Assembly (NCBI GenBank): GCA_016722075.1
Contig: JADKGW010000002.1
Coordinates: forward strand, 1,178,001 to 1,242,000
Origin: Candidatus Kouleothrix ribensis
GTDB lineage: Bacteria; Chloroflexota; Chloroflexia; Chloroflexales; Roseiflexaceae
Direction: 5' to 3'
DNA length: 64,000 nucleotides
Shown: positions 1 to 8,652 of the stretch, piece by piece
Layout: each line of letters begins with the position of its first letter
How positions within the stretch are numbered: the stretch's first letter is position 1
Made by a program: the position numbers and the translations under genes
The notes under the pieces: generated by a model
The model's database searches: none
Seen by the model: only the letters and a program-made list of their open reading frames with translations
Told to the model about the DNA's origin: nothing

Positions 1-74
1 TCCACAGCACGTGCTGCCACAGGCCCCAGGGAGCTGCGATTGTGCTGACGCTGCTGAAGTAAGGCCGGCAGCGG

Positions 75-1277
75 CTAACTGGCGGCCCAGAAACCGAAGA
101 TGCGCGCCATATCGCGCAGCGCCGCCTGCGCCGCCGACACATCGCGGTGCTCGTGGTCGGCAGCCAGGATCGCCTGCGCAAGCTGATCGATCAGCGCGAG
201 CGCGGTGGGCGTTTGCAGGTCGTCGTCGAGTGCGGCCAGGTACGCCGCGCGCTCGTGCGCCCCGTCGAGCGTGGCGCTGGCACTGCCGCCGGGGGCGGCC
301 AACGCCGCGCGCAGCCGGGCGACGGAGGCCTCGGCGGCTACCACGCCGGCGCGCTCGTAATGAAAGTCGTCGCGATAGGGAAATGAGAGCAAGTACCAGC
401 GCAGCGCGTCGGCGCTATGTTCTGTAAGCGCCTGGCGGATGAAAACCATATTGCCGAGCGATTTGCTCATCTTCTGGCCGCCGAGGTAGGCCATGCCGCC
501 ATGCATCCAGAAGCGCACGAATGGCCGCTTACCGCTATACGCCTCGGTCTGCGCGATCTCGGAAGGATGGTGCGGGAAGATCAGGTCGCGGCCGCCACCG
601 TGGATGTCGATCTGCTCGCCCAGGTAGCGCGTCGACATGGTTGTACACTCGATATGCCAGCCGGGCCGGCCCGGCCCCCACGGGCTATCCCAGGTCGGCT
701 CGCCGGGGGCACACACCTGCCAGAGCACGAAATCGAGCGGATCGCGCTTGTGCGGGTCGTCGGGAATATTGCCGCGCTCATTAGCGGTTTTCAGCATTTC
801 GGCGTAGCCCAGCCGGGGCATGGCACCATAGTTGGGGGTGGCCGAGATATTGAAGTAGACATTGCCGCCGCGCGCGTAGGCCTGGCCCTGCGCGATCAGC
901 CGCTCGATGATTGGGATCATCAGCCCAATCTCGTCGGAGGCCTTGGGGAAAAAGGTTGGTGCGAGCAGATTTAGATCGCGGCAATCTTGTACGAACTGCG
1001 CGGTCTCGCGCTGCGCCAGCTCGTCCCAGGCGATCATGTCGCGCGCGGCGCGCTCGAACAGCGGCGTATCGACATCGGTGATATTCTGGCAGTAGCGCAC
1101 ATCGGCGCCCTGATAGCGCAGATAGCGGATCAGCAGGTCGAAGATCAGAAACGTATGAGCATGACCGACATGAGTCGTGTCGTATGGCGTAACGCCGCAT
1201 ACATACAACGTCAGCGGGCGATCGTTGGGGATCGCCAGTTCGGCCTTACGCCCGCTGAGTGTGTCAAATAGTTGCAT
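75..1277 (-). CDS. Short cysteinyl-tRNA synthetase-family enzyme (CysRS or MshC-like cysteine ligase)
   Basis: A 400-residue class I synthetase of the CysRS family, which activates cysteine with ATP. Seen: the HIGH-type motif as THVGHAH near residue 35, the KMSKSLGN loop near residue 275, and the family's zinc ligands (Cys in YVCG, Cys in WHIEC, and His/Glu in FPHHPSE). The DALR-like helical part is present (LDDDLQTPTA), but the protein ends there, about 60 residues short of usual CysRS and lacking the C-terminal anticodon-recognition extension. The stretch TPYDTTHVGHA and GEPTWDSPWGPGRPGWH also resemble MshC, the mycothiol-pathway Cys:GlcN-Ins ligase, which is about this length. Its start overlaps the end of the upstream SpoIIE gene by 14 nt, so the two are probably co-transcribed. 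I favour CysRS because that is the commoner gene, but cannot exclude an MshC-like role. Confidence 0.85.
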   Translation of the reverse strand: MQLFDTLSGRKAELAIPNDRPLTLYVCGVTPYDTTHVGHAHTFLIFDLLIRYLRYQGADVRYCQNITDVDTPLFERAARDMIAWDELAQRETAQFVQDCRDLNLLAPTFFPKASDEIGLMIPIIERLIAQGQAYARGGNVYFNISATPNYGAMPRLGYAEMLKTANERGNIPDDPHKRDPLDFVLWQVCAPGEPTWDSPWGPGRPGWHIECTTMSTRYLGEQIDIHGGGRDLIFPHHPSEIAQTEAYSGKRPFVRFWMHGGMAYLGGQKMSKSLGNMVFIRQALTEHSADALRWYLLSFPYRDDFHYERAGVVAAEASVARLRAALAAPGGSASATLDGAHERAAYLAALDDDLQTPTALALIDQLAQAILAADHEHRDVSAAQAALRDMARIFGFWAAS

Positions 1278-3204
1278 AAGTGATCGCTTGGTCCTCCTCT
1301 AGGCTGCTGCTCTCCGCCACGATCGACGGGCGCACCGCGACGATCGTGATGTCGTCGTGCTGCTCCATCGCGCCCATATGCTGCTGCACGCGCTCTAACA
1401 CCAGCTCGACCAGGGCGTGTACATCGGCTGGCTGGGCCTCGGCGATCGTGGCCTCGAGCCGATCGAAGCCGAACAGCTGGCTTTCGGCGTCGTGGGCCTC
1501 GACCACGCCATCGCTCAGCAGCAGCAGCATATCGCCCGGCTCGAACGAGACCGTCTGCTCGTGGTAGCGCGCGCCGGCGAACGCGCCCAGCGGCAGGCCG
1601 CCCACCTCGATGAAGGTGCTGCCGTGCTGGGTCACGTGCATAGGCGCGATCATGCCGGCGTTGGCCACGCGCAGCGTGCGCTCGCGCGGGTCGATCACTA
1701 CGAATAGGAGTGCGGCGTTCATGTGGTTGGCGCGCAGGCGTGGCGCGAGCAGGTTATTGAGTGCGGTGAGCACCTGGGCCGGGTGCTCGATCTGGCGGCC
1801 CTGCGACTCGACAGCGCTCGAGGTCAGCGCCATCAGCAGCGCCGCACCCACACCCTTCCCCGAGATATCGCCGATCGCAATCGCGGCGCGGCCCTCGGAC
1901 ATCGCCAGGTACGAGTAGAAGTCGCCGCCGACCTCGTAGGCCGGCAATGATCGGCCATATACCGCAATCTCGTCGCCGTTCCAGGGTGGGCGGTCGGGCA
2001 ACAGCCCGATCTGTATGTCGCGCGCCAGTGCCATCGAGCGGCGCAGGCGCTCGTTGCGGCGCTCGATCTCGGCCAGCGAATCCTGCAGATGTTCGGCCAT
2101 GCCGTTAAACGTGCGCGCCAGCTCGCCCATCTCGTCGTCGCCGAGCGCCGGGATGCGGTAGTTCAGCTGGCCGGCGCCGAGTGTCGTTGCGCCATGGCGC
2201 AGGGCCTCGAGTGGGCGTAGGAACTGGCGTGCCTGGCGGAAGGCCCACAGCAGGGCGATCATGCCCACCAGCACCACCAGCAGTGCCAGCAGCAAAATGC
2301 TGGCGCGAATACTACCGAAGGCCGTAGACACCGGCTGCTCGACAACCACGGTCCAGCCGGTTTGCTCGCTGCCGCCGCGCACCACCACCGGCGCCTGCGC
2401 ACCGATCACGGCCTGGTTGCGCGCGCCATCGTACTGGGCGACCTCGCTGGTGGTGGCCAGCAGCGCCAGCAGGTTGGCCGGGCCGCTAAAGCCTGGCTTG
2501 CCGTCGTCGAGCTGCACGGTGCCATCGCTCGACAGCACCAGGTAGGGGTAGCTCTTCGAGTTCGTGATCGCAATCGCCAGGTCGTGCGCGAGCGGCTCGG
2601 CGCTCAGCTCGGCGCGCAAGGCACCGACGACTGTATTGGCATCGTTACGGATCGGCATGGTCAGCACGAACGAGCGCACGCCGTTGGTGTTACGATTGAT
2701 CGGCGAGTAGCTGACCAGGCCGTCGTGCAGTGCCAGCTGCACCTGCCGGTCGCTGCTGCGGTTGCCCAGCGCATCGTCGGCGACGACCAGCAGCTTGATC
2801 AGGTGCAGGCGCTCGTCGCCGGCATTGTTCAGCAGCACCAGGTCGAGAATATTCGGGTAATTGCGATTGATCAGGTCGCTGGCCTGCGCAGTCAGCTGGG
2901 CGGCACTGGTGCTGGGGCGTACCTTCAGGGCATACTGGTCGAGCTGGTTGCGCAGTTCTTCAAGGTAGCGCGAGATATCGAGCTCGACCCGGTTGGCCAG
3001 GTCGATCTGATCGTTATACACACTGCGCTGCTGTGCGTCGGCGTTGAGCCACAGCAGTAGCGCGCCGACAATTAGCAGCGGCAAGGTAGAGGAAAGCAGC
3101 AATGACCAGCGCAACCGGTTGGCGATACTCGTGCGGGCGCCTACATGTGCGGCTGAAGTAGGTTGGCGCGGCGAACGTAGCCACCGGAATATCGGAAGGC
3201 GCAT
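1264..3204 (-). CDS. Membrane SpoIIE-type serine phosphatase with HAMP domain
   Basis: A 646-residue PP2C/SpoIIE-family protein phosphatase, of the RsbU kind that usually dephosphorylates an anti-sigma-factor antagonist. Layout: TM helix about 32-53, an extracytoplasmic sensor region of about 245 residues (Cache-like by size and position), TM helix about 300-322, HAMP 323-376, a short linker helix, then the catalytic domain about 415-627. Metal-binding motifs are seen: GGDF at 426-429, GDISGKG at 445-451, SDGVVE at 564-569 and HDDIT at 616-620. No anti-sigma kinase or antagonist gene lies alongside, so the target is unknown. Transcription probably starts at the promoter at 3256-3284 and continues into the synthetase gene, which overlaps its 3' end. 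Confidence 0.92.
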   Translation of the reverse strand: MRLPIFRWLRSPRQPTSAAHVGARTSIANRLRWSLLLSSTLPLLIVGALLLWLNADAQQRSVYNDQIDLANRVELDISRYLEELRNQLDQYALKVRPSTSAAQLTAQASDLINRNYPNILDLVLLNNAGDERLHLIKLLVVADDALGNRSSDRQVQLALHDGLVSYSPINRNTNGVRSFVLTMPIRNDANTVVGALRAELSAEPLAHDLAIAITNSKSYPYLVLSSDGTVQLDDGKPGFSGPANLLALLATTSEVAQYDGARNQAVIGAQAPVVVRGGSEQTGWTVVVEQPVSTAFGSIRASILLLALLVVLVGMIALLWAFRQARQFLRPLEALRHGATTLGAGQLNYRIPALGDDEMGELARTFNGMAEHLQDSLAEIERRNERLRRSMALARDIQIGLLPDRPPWNGDEIAVYGRSLPAYEVGGDFYSYLAMSEGRAAIAIGDISGKGVGAALLMALTSSAVESQGRQIEHPAQVLTALNNLLAPRLRANHMNAALLFVVIDPRERTLRVANAGMIAPMHVTQHGSTFIEVGGLPLGAFAGARYHEQTVSFEPGDMLLLLSDGVVEAHDAESQLFGFDRLEATIAEAQPADVHALVELVLERVQQHMGAMEQHDDITIVAVRPSIVAESSSLEEDQAITYATI

Positions 3205-3255
3205 GCGCAGCTCTCAGCAGGAGAATGGTCGGCATTCGGCAAAAACGAATACGCC

Positions 3256-3284
3256 ATTATAGCACATGCTAGCCATTTTTTCAG
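3256..3284 (-). promoter_or_regulatory. Sigma-70-type extended -10 promoter for the SpoIIE gene
   Basis: On the minus strand there is CTGAAA (3279-3284), a 17-bp spacer, and a perfect TATAAT (3256-3261) preceded by TGC, giving an extended -10 of the form TGTGCTATAAT. The start codon at 3204 is about 50 nt downstream. Confidence 0.6.
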
Positions 3285-3315
3285 TGCCACGATCGCGGAT
3301 CGCGCACATACAACA

Positions 3316-3350
3316 TAATGGCGGTGCCGATCGCAACGATCGGCACCGCC
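3316..3350 (-). terminator. Strong hairpin downstream of the GlsB-type gene
   Basis: A perfect 16-bp inverted repeat with a 3-nt loop lies 29 nt past the stop codon of the GlsB-type gene. On the minus strand it is followed by a T-rich TTATGTTG stretch, so it probably terminates that transcript before the SpoIIE promoter. Confidence 0.65.
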
Positions 3351-3378
3351 ATAGTATGCAGCCCTGCTGCGCCCAGCA

Positions 3379-3630
3379 TTAGCGCCGTGCCGCCACCATC
3401 CGGTAGAGCGCCACCACAATCACCGCGCCAATCACCGATACCACCAGGGTGGTCAGGTTAAAGCCGGTGGTCAGGTCGGCGCCCAGCAGAATCGACGAGA
3501 GCCAGCCGCCGACAATCGAGCCGATAATCCCGAGAATCATATCGATATACCACGGGTAGTTGCTCTTCATGATGAAGCCCGTAATCGCACCGACGATCAG
3601 GCCCATAACGAGCGAAAGGATCAGACCCAT
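3379..3630 (-). CDS. GlsB/YeaQ/YmgE-family stress-response membrane protein
   Basis: An 83-residue integral membrane protein of the GlsB/YeaQ/YmgE (transglycosylase-associated) family. Three hydrophobic helices are seen, and the family's glycine-rich centre (GIIGSIVGGWL, about residues 34-44) lies in the second. The biochemical role of the family is not established; members are often induced by general stress. The start is supported by AAAGGAG 7 nt upstream of the ATG. A 7-bp hairpin at 3647-3666 separates it from the SRPBCC gene upstream, so it may have its own transcript. Confidence 0.9.
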   Translation of the reverse strand: MGLILSLVMGLIVGAITGFIMKSNYPWYIDMILGIIGSIVGGWLSSILLGADLTTGFNLTTLVVSVIGAVIVVALYRMVAARR

Positions 3631-3646
3631 GACGATACTCCTTTAT

Positions 3647-3666
3647 TGTGGGCACCATGGCCCACA
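3647..3666 (-). terminator. Short hairpin between SRPBCC and GlsB-type genes
   Basis: A 7-bp stem (TGTGGGC/GCCCACA) with a 6-nt loop lies 40 nt past the SRPBCC stop codon. On the minus strand it is followed by AATAAAGG, not a clear T-tract, so it may be an attenuator or a weak terminator. Confidence 0.35.
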
Positions 3667-3705
3667 TACTTTCGTGCCGGCATCAGAGGCTTGGGCTGGC
3701 CACGG

Positions 3706-4146
3706 CTATCTGCCTTCAGCAAGATGCTTGACCTTCTCGAGGGTATGCTTGACGCGCAGAATATCGGCCGGGTTGCCACTGGCCACAAAATCGCCCAGCA
3801 GCCCGCCCGGCGGGTCGTACTCCATCCGATAGGTCAAGCGCGTATCATGCCCGCCCATCCCGAACAATCCGCCGTGCCGCCCAATCGTGTAGGTATGCGT
3901 CACCTGGTTATCGCCGATCGTGGTCACCACCTTCAGGTCATTCTCGTCGACATGGACGATCGCGCCCGAGCCGCTTTCGGCGCCCTTTTGCCAGCTGAAG
4001 CTACTGCCCGTGGCGAGCGTGCCCAAACCCGAGATCTGCTCGATCTCGGGAAACCACTGCGGCCAGGTGTTGGGGTCCGAGATCACCGCCCATACCGTCT
4101 CGGGCGGAGCATCGATGTCGGTATGTTGCTCGAATTTGACGATCAT
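3706..4146 (-). CDS. SRPBCC (START-like) polyketide cyclase/dehydrase-fold protein
   Basis: A 146-residue protein of the SRPBCC helix-grip fold. The family starts typically with a strand followed by DIDAPPETVWAVISDPNTWPQW, and the matching segment is at about residues 9-30; a long C-terminal helix ends the protein (HTLEKVKHLAEGR). Such proteins bind hydrophobic ligands, but the ligand cannot be predicted. I place the start at 4146, not at the longer in-frame start at 4272, because GAGGAGG precedes the 4146 ATG at good spacing and the family begins there. No functional link to its neighbours is visible. Confidence 0.85.
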   Translation of the reverse strand: MIVKFEQHTDIDAPPETVWAVISDPNTWPQWFPEIEQISGLGTLATGSSFSWQKGAESGSGAIVHVDENDLKVVTTIGDNQVTHTYTIGRHGGLFGMGGHDTRLTYRMEYDPPGGLLGDFVASGNPADILRVKHTLEKVKHLAEGR

Positions 4147-4347
4147 ACCAATCCTCCTCGTAGTAGACCCTACGCTTCGATCACCAGCGGCCCTCCTGCC
4201 AGGTGACCCTTGTGGCTTGCCGTAGCACATCCAATCGGGTGGTATAGCAGGGTTCACCTCCCCGCACCTCACATATCAGCATTGTTATTGTAAGGTGCTA
4301 GATACTAGACGTGACTCACTGCCAGAAGTCACAGGGCCATCACCGAG

Positions 4348-5373
4348 CTATGGAATGATGCGATTCTTCAATATACCCAGCCCGGCGATCTCGAGCTCGA
4401 CCTCGTCGTATGGCTCGAGCCACGGGCCTTGGCCGCCAGTCAGCTCAAGCAAGCAGCCGGTGCCAACCGTACCGCTGCCAAGCACGTCGCCAGGGTAGAG
4501 CGTGGCATCGCGCGAGGCGCGCGCGATCATCTGGGCGAAGGTGTAGTAGATGTCGCGGAAATTGCCGCGCGAACACTCCGTGCCATTCACGCGCGCGACC
4601 ATCGGCATGGCATAGCGGCCATCGCCCAATGCCAGCTCGCCAAGCTCATCGAGCGTCACCAGCCATGGCCCCAGCGATGTAGCAAAATCCTTGCCTTTGG
4701 CCGGGCCCATCCCTACCGCCATCTCCTCGCGCTGCAGGTCGCGTGCGCTCCAGTCGTTCATGATCGTGAAGCCGGCAATATACTCCTCGGCATCTTCCTC
4801 GGCGATATCGCGCCCGGCCCGGCCGATCACGCAGGCGATCTCCAGCTCGAAGTCGAGCGCCTTAGTGCGCGGCAGCGGGATATCGGCATTCGGCCCATAG
4901 ATCGCGCTGTGGTTGCCATAGTAGAACACCGGGATCTCGTACCAGGCATAGGGCACATCGCGGCCACGATTGCGGCTGGCTGCGGCCACGTGCTGCTCGA
5001 AGGCGTAGAAGTCGCGCAGGCTGCTCGGGCGCGGCAGCGGCGCCATCAGCCGCACCTCGTCGAGCGGCAGCACCATCTCAACACCGCCGATCGCAATTGC
5101 GCCCGACATTCCCCGGCCACCGCTCAATGCCGCACCCAGATCGTCGGTATCGCTCAGCCCGAGCTGGTCGAGCACTGCGGTGGCGATCTCGCTCGCGCCG
5201 TCGATGCCCATGCCCTCGGGTGCGCCGCGCAGGATGTCGAGCAGCTCCCAACGCTGCGGCACATCCAGCTCGAACACCAGCGGCGCCGCAGCCGCAAGGT
5301 CGATCACTGCGTCGCCAAGCAGCACGCCCGCGCGCGCAAACTGGTCGATATAGGTGAAGCTAACAAAGCGCAT
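4348..5373 (-). CDS. Fumarylacetoacetate hydrolase-family enzyme
   Basis: A 341-residue cytoplasmic enzyme of the FAH superfamily (C-C bond hydrolases, ketopentonate dehydratases and acylpyruvases). Seen: an N-terminal FAHD1-type domain, then the metal-binding glutamates in DFELEIACVIG and the aspartate in MNDWSARDLQ, the KGKDFATSLGPW segment and the C-terminal GDVLGSGTVGTG signature. The length suits 2-keto-type hydrolases active on aromatic or sugar-acid degradation products. I place the start at 5373 because TGGAGG lies 7 nt upstream and the family begins with the MRFVSF-type strand; an upstream in-frame ATG at 5430 would add 19 unconserved residues. It stands alone, so the substrate is open. 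Confidence 0.88.
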   Translation of the reverse strand: MRFVSFTYIDQFARAGVLLGDAVIDLAAAAPLVFELDVPQRWELLDILRGAPEGMGIDGASEIATAVLDQLGLSDTDDLGAALSGGRGMSGAIAIGGVEMVLPLDEVRLMAPLPRPSSLRDFYAFEQHVAAASRNRGRDVPYAWYEIPVFYYGNHSAIYGPNADIPLPRTKALDFELEIACVIGRAGRDIAEEDAEEYIAGFTIMNDWSARDLQREEMAVGMGPAKGKDFATSLGPWLVTLDELGELALGDGRYAMPMVARVNGTECSRGNFRDIYYTFAQMIARASRDATLYPGDVLGSGTVGTGCLLELTGGQGPWLEPYDEVELEIAGLGILKNRIIP

Positions 5374-5559
5374 TTCAGCCTCCAGGCGGCCAGCGGCCGG
5401 CGACAGTCGCCGCTGATTATCGTTGATCATCCTACTAACTGCAAACTGCCCGCCGATCGAATCGCTGCAATCCCTGCTGATTCAATGCAGCATCAGCTGC
5501 AGGCGCCGGGTGGCTGCGCCACACTCACAGGGGTTGGCCTAGCCCTGGGCACCAGCGCC

Positions 5560-5588
5560 TTGACAGCCACATGCAAACATGTTAGCTT
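5560..5588 (+). promoter_or_regulatory. Candidate promoter for the VanW-type gene
   Basis: A perfect TTGACA (5560-5565) is followed after 17 bp by TAGCTT (5583-5588), a weak -10. The VanW-type start codon lies about 70 nt further on. Confidence 0.45.
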
Positions 5589-5658
5589 TACAATCACATA
5601 GCAACCATGCTCTAGCAACGCCCGATTCCTCGATCGATATGTCGCCGGCGAGACGCAT

Positions 5659-7575
5659 ATGCCAGACAAGTACTACCAGGAGTATGGGCCGATCAGCCGG
5701 CGCCGCCGCACGGGCGAGCTCACGCCCGACGAGCCGGCGCCAACCGTTGAGCCGATCGAGGGCGCCGCTATGCCGCGCGAGTGGCAGCGCCGCGCGCTGC
5801 AGCGCCCGCGCCGGCGCGGGCGGCGCAAATTCGTGCTGCTGCTGGCGCTGGTGGCAGCCGGGGTCGGCGCATTTGCCGTGCTGCCATTCGTGCTGGGCTT
5901 ATGGTCGGGCGACCGCGCTCAGGCCGGTGTAAGCCTGCAGGGGCAGAGCATGGCCGGCAAGAGCCGGGCCGAGGTGCGCGCGCTAGCCGAGCAGCGCTAT
6001 GCCGCGTTTCTGCGCACGCCCATCACCATCGCATTCGAGGGCCGCAGCTGGTCGCCTACGCTGGCACAACTGGGTGTACGCTTCGAGCCAGACAAGATCG
6101 CGGCCGATGTGCTGGCCGCCGGGCATCGTGGCGGGCCGATCGCGCGCATCAGCGAGCTCTGGCAGATCTGGCGCGGCGGCCTCGATATCGCGCCGCAGCT
6201 GAGCGTCGATGCACGCGCGCTACAGGGCTACCTCAATACGATTGCCGTGGCCGTCGAGCTGCCGCCGCGCGATGCCGCCCTGAGCATCGCCGAGGGTAAG
6301 GTGCTGCCCACGCCCAGCCGGCCCGGCCGCCAGGCCCTGGCCGATCTGACGACGCTCGAGGTTTTGCGCGCACTGCAGACGCTCGAGCCACAAACCGTGC
6401 TGCTGCGCACCCGCCCGCTCGCACCACGCCTGCCCGATACTGCGCTGGCACCCGCTGCAGCCGAGGCCCAGGCGCTGCTGAGCAAGCCGCTGACGCTGCG
6501 TAGCGGCGATCAGAGCTGGGTATGGCAGCCGACCAAGATCGCCGAGCTGCTGGCTGTGCAGGCCGAGGCCGGCCGCATGCGCGTGTCGATCGATCCCGAT
6601 CGACTCGGCAAGGCCGTGCAGAAACTGGCCCAGCTGGTCGATACCGGCACCAGCGAACCGCGCCTGGTCTTCCGCGCGGGCAAGGTTACGATCGCCCGGC
6701 CTGGCCAGGCCGGGCTGAAGCTCCGGCAAGATCAGGCCGCCCAGGCGATCAGCCAGACACTCCGGCTCGCGACGCGCGAGCTGGCATTGCCGGTGCAAGA
6801 GCTGGCCCCCCAGGTCACCGCCACCACCCTGCCCACGCTAGGCATCGTTGAGCTGGTGGGCGAAGGCAAAACCAGCTTCGCCGGCTCGGCGGCCTACCGC
6901 ATCACCAACATCAAGGCCGGCGCCGCGCGCATGGACGGCGTGCTGATCGCGCCGGGCGAAGAGTTCTCATTCAACACCCAGCTCGGCGCAGTCGATGAAA
7001 GTAACGGCTTCGTGCAGGGCTACGCCGTGATTGGCAACCGCACCCAGCTCGAGTGGGGCGGCGGCGTGTGCCAGGACTCGACGACTGTGTTTCGCGCGGC
7101 GTTTTGGGCCGGCCTGCCGATCACCGAGCGCCACGCGCACCCGTTCTATATTAGCTGGTACGACGACTACAGCTTCCCCAACGAGTCCGGGCCGGGGATG
7201 GACGCAACCATCTTCACCGGCGTGCTCGATCTCAAGTTCCTCAACGACACCGGCCACTGGCTGCTGATGGAGGCCAGCGTCGACGAGGGCGCCCAGGTGC
7301 TGACTGTGCGGCTCTACGGCACTAAGCCGGATCGCACCGTGGTGGCAAAAGGCCCCGAGATCACCCAGATCATACCCGCGCCGAGCGAGCCGGTGTATGT
7401 CAACGACAACAAGCTGCCGGCCGGCACGGTGAAGCAGACCGACACGGCCCGCCGGGGCATGGACATCGCTGTGTACCGGGTGATTACCGAGCAGGGGGTG
7501 CAGAAGACGCCCGAGACGTTCTTCACGCGCTTCAAGGCCTGGCCGAACGTGTTTGCGCGCGGCACTGCGCAGTAG
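5659..7575 (+). CDS. VanW-family membrane-anchored wall protein
   Basis: A 638-residue protein with a short arginine-rich cytoplasmic N-terminus, one TM helix (about 57-82) and a large outside part. Two successive putative peptidoglycan-binding repeats (YoaR type, each with a GMSRAE-like helix or its remnant) precede the VanW domain (about 395-550), recognised by the GGGVCQDSTTVFRAAFWAGL motif and the FNESGPGMDATIF-like segment (here PNESGPGMDATIF). A G5-like strand region ends it. VanW proteins are common in monoderm bacteria; the enzymatic role is unproven. It is convergent with the sigma-factor gene 22 bp downstream. The start has no clear ribosome-binding site, so the N-terminus could be somewhat different. 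Confidence 0.9.
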   Translation: MPDKYYQEYGPISRRRRTGELTPDEPAPTVEPIEGAAMPREWQRRALQRPRRRGRRKFVLLLALVAAGVGAFAVLPFVLGLWSGDRAQAGVSLQGQSMAGKSRAEVRALAEQRYAAFLRTPITIAFEGRSWSPTLAQLGVRFEPDKIAADVLAAGHRGGPIARISELWQIWRGGLDIAPQLSVDARALQGYLNTIAVAVELPPRDAALSIAEGKVLPTPSRPGRQALADLTTLEVLRALQTLEPQTVLLRTRPLAPRLPDTALAPAAAEAQALLSKPLTLRSGDQSWVWQPTKIAELLAVQAEAGRMRVSIDPDRLGKAVQKLAQLVDTGTSEPRLVFRAGKVTIARPGQAGLKLRQDQAAQAISQTLRLATRELALPVQELAPQVTATTLPTLGIVELVGEGKTSFAGSAAYRITNIKAGAARMDGVLIAPGEEFSFNTQLGAVDESNGFVQGYAVIGNRTQLEWGGGVCQDSTTVFRAAFWAGLPITERHAHPFYISWYDDYSFPNESGPGMDATIFTGVLDLKFLNDTGHWLLMEASVDEGAQVLTVRLYGTKPDRTVVAKGPEITQIIPAPSEPVYVNDNKLPAGTVKQTDTARRGMDIAVYRVITEQGVQKTPETFFTRFKAWPNVFARGTAQ

Positions 7576-7597
7576 CGCGGCAGCCTTGCGAAGCTAC

Positions 7598-8356
7598 TCA
7601 GGAGGCCAGCATACCGCGCAGCTCGGTGTTGCGGCTGAGCCGCCCCAGCACATTGCGCTTGACATTATAGACATCATTGATGCTTTGAAACAGATCCTGG
7701 CGGTCGTTGAAGATATCGTACGGCTTCATGCCTAGCACGAACGACCGAAACACCACCACACGCTCGGCCTCGTTGTGCAGCTGCGTATCGATATAGCGCC
7801 AGAACTCCTCGCAATTCACTCGCTTCATTGCCTCCTCGTCTGGTGCCGTCAGGGGTGCGTGGCCGGGCGGCAGCGCCTCCTCGGGTAGCATCTCGGCCCA
7901 CGATTGCGCACGAACGCTATCTATTACGACTGAGCCAGCGCAAAGTTGCAAGTAGTGCAGCAACGAAGCCAGCGTAGGGAACTGCTCGAAACGCTCGGAG
8001 ATCGCCTTCCAGAACTTCGTGAAGGCCGCGCCCACAAAATACTCGCTGCTCTCACCGCTGCTGGCAAACGCGCCGCTACGCCGCACCCAGCTTTCGACTA
8101 GCGGGCCATAGTGGGTGTAGATATGCTCCCAGGCGATATCGTTCCCCTCTACGATCGCGCGCCGGAACAGCTCGTAGGCAAAGCGCGTATCGTGCTGCAC
8201 GCCACGATAGAACCGCTCGCTCTCGGCCAGGCAGCTGCACAGCAGCGCCGCCAGATCCATCTGCGCCGGGTCGAATGTATCGGCAAGCGGGGCAAGCACG
8301 AGCTGCCGGCTCGGCCGCACGGAAGAACGCTCGGTAGGGATGCGTGCTGCAATCAT
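7598..8356 (-). CDS. RNA polymerase sigma-70-family (ECF-like) factor
   Basis: A 252-residue protein resembling ECF sigma factors of large size. About residues 60-90 (RRAIVEGNDIAWEHIYTHYG) match sigma region 2, and the C-terminal part (DVYNVKRNVLGRLSR) has the spacing of a region-4 helix-turn-helix, but with unusual sequence. About 100 residues between and before these regions are atypical, so it may be a degenerate or specialised factor. The ATG at 8356 is preceded by AGGAG at 6 nt and is preferred over the TTG at 8371. No anti-sigma gene is adjacent; the convergent neighbour is the VanW gene. Confidence 0.65.
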   Translation of the reverse strand: MIAARIPTERSSVRPSRQLVLAPLADTFDPAQMDLAALLCSCLAESERFYRGVQHDTRFAYELFRRAIVEGNDIAWEHIYTHYGPLVESWVRRSGAFASSGESSEYFVGAAFTKFWKAISERFEQFPTLASLLHYLQLCAGSVVIDSVRAQSWAEMLPEEALPPGHAPLTAPDEEAMKRVNCEEFWRYIDTQLHNEAERVVVFRSFVLGMKPYDIFNDRQDLFQSINDVYNVKRNVLGRLSRNTELRGMLAS

Positions 8357-8652
8357 CACGTACTCCTGCAACGATCGCTAGTGCCGGCATCGATCGATGA
8401 TGCAACTACAAGGCCAGCATAGCAGGATGGTGGCGCGTTCCAATCAGGCCAGCGCGACCGCCGATGCGCACAGGATCGCGATCGCGTAGACTTATTGTAG
8501 GATTTGCGGTAGGTGATTGAGAATAGTCGGGGATGAGCGAATGATGACAGAGGCTACGTACGTGGATAGTATTTAGCTCTGTAACGCCTCAGGGGTGAGC
8601 TTCTAGTAATGCCAAGGTTGATGCGCCGGCGCGCGTTTCGGCATGCCTGGCG
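8357..8652. other. Intergenic stretch without a recognised gene
   Basis: This stretch lies upstream of the sigma-factor gene and downstream of the TPR gene. I see no convincing ORF, RNA gene or terminator. A TACAAT on the minus strand near 8490 has no good -35. Confidence 0.5.

Noticed and set aside
1..74. Possible gene at the left edge
   Set aside because: No convincing frame or motif is visible in the 74 bp before the synthetase stop.
4429..5601. Long plus-strand open frame of 390 codons
   Set aside because: It is antisense to the fumarylacetoacetate hydrolase gene and has no recognisable motifs; such frames are expected in high-GC DNA.
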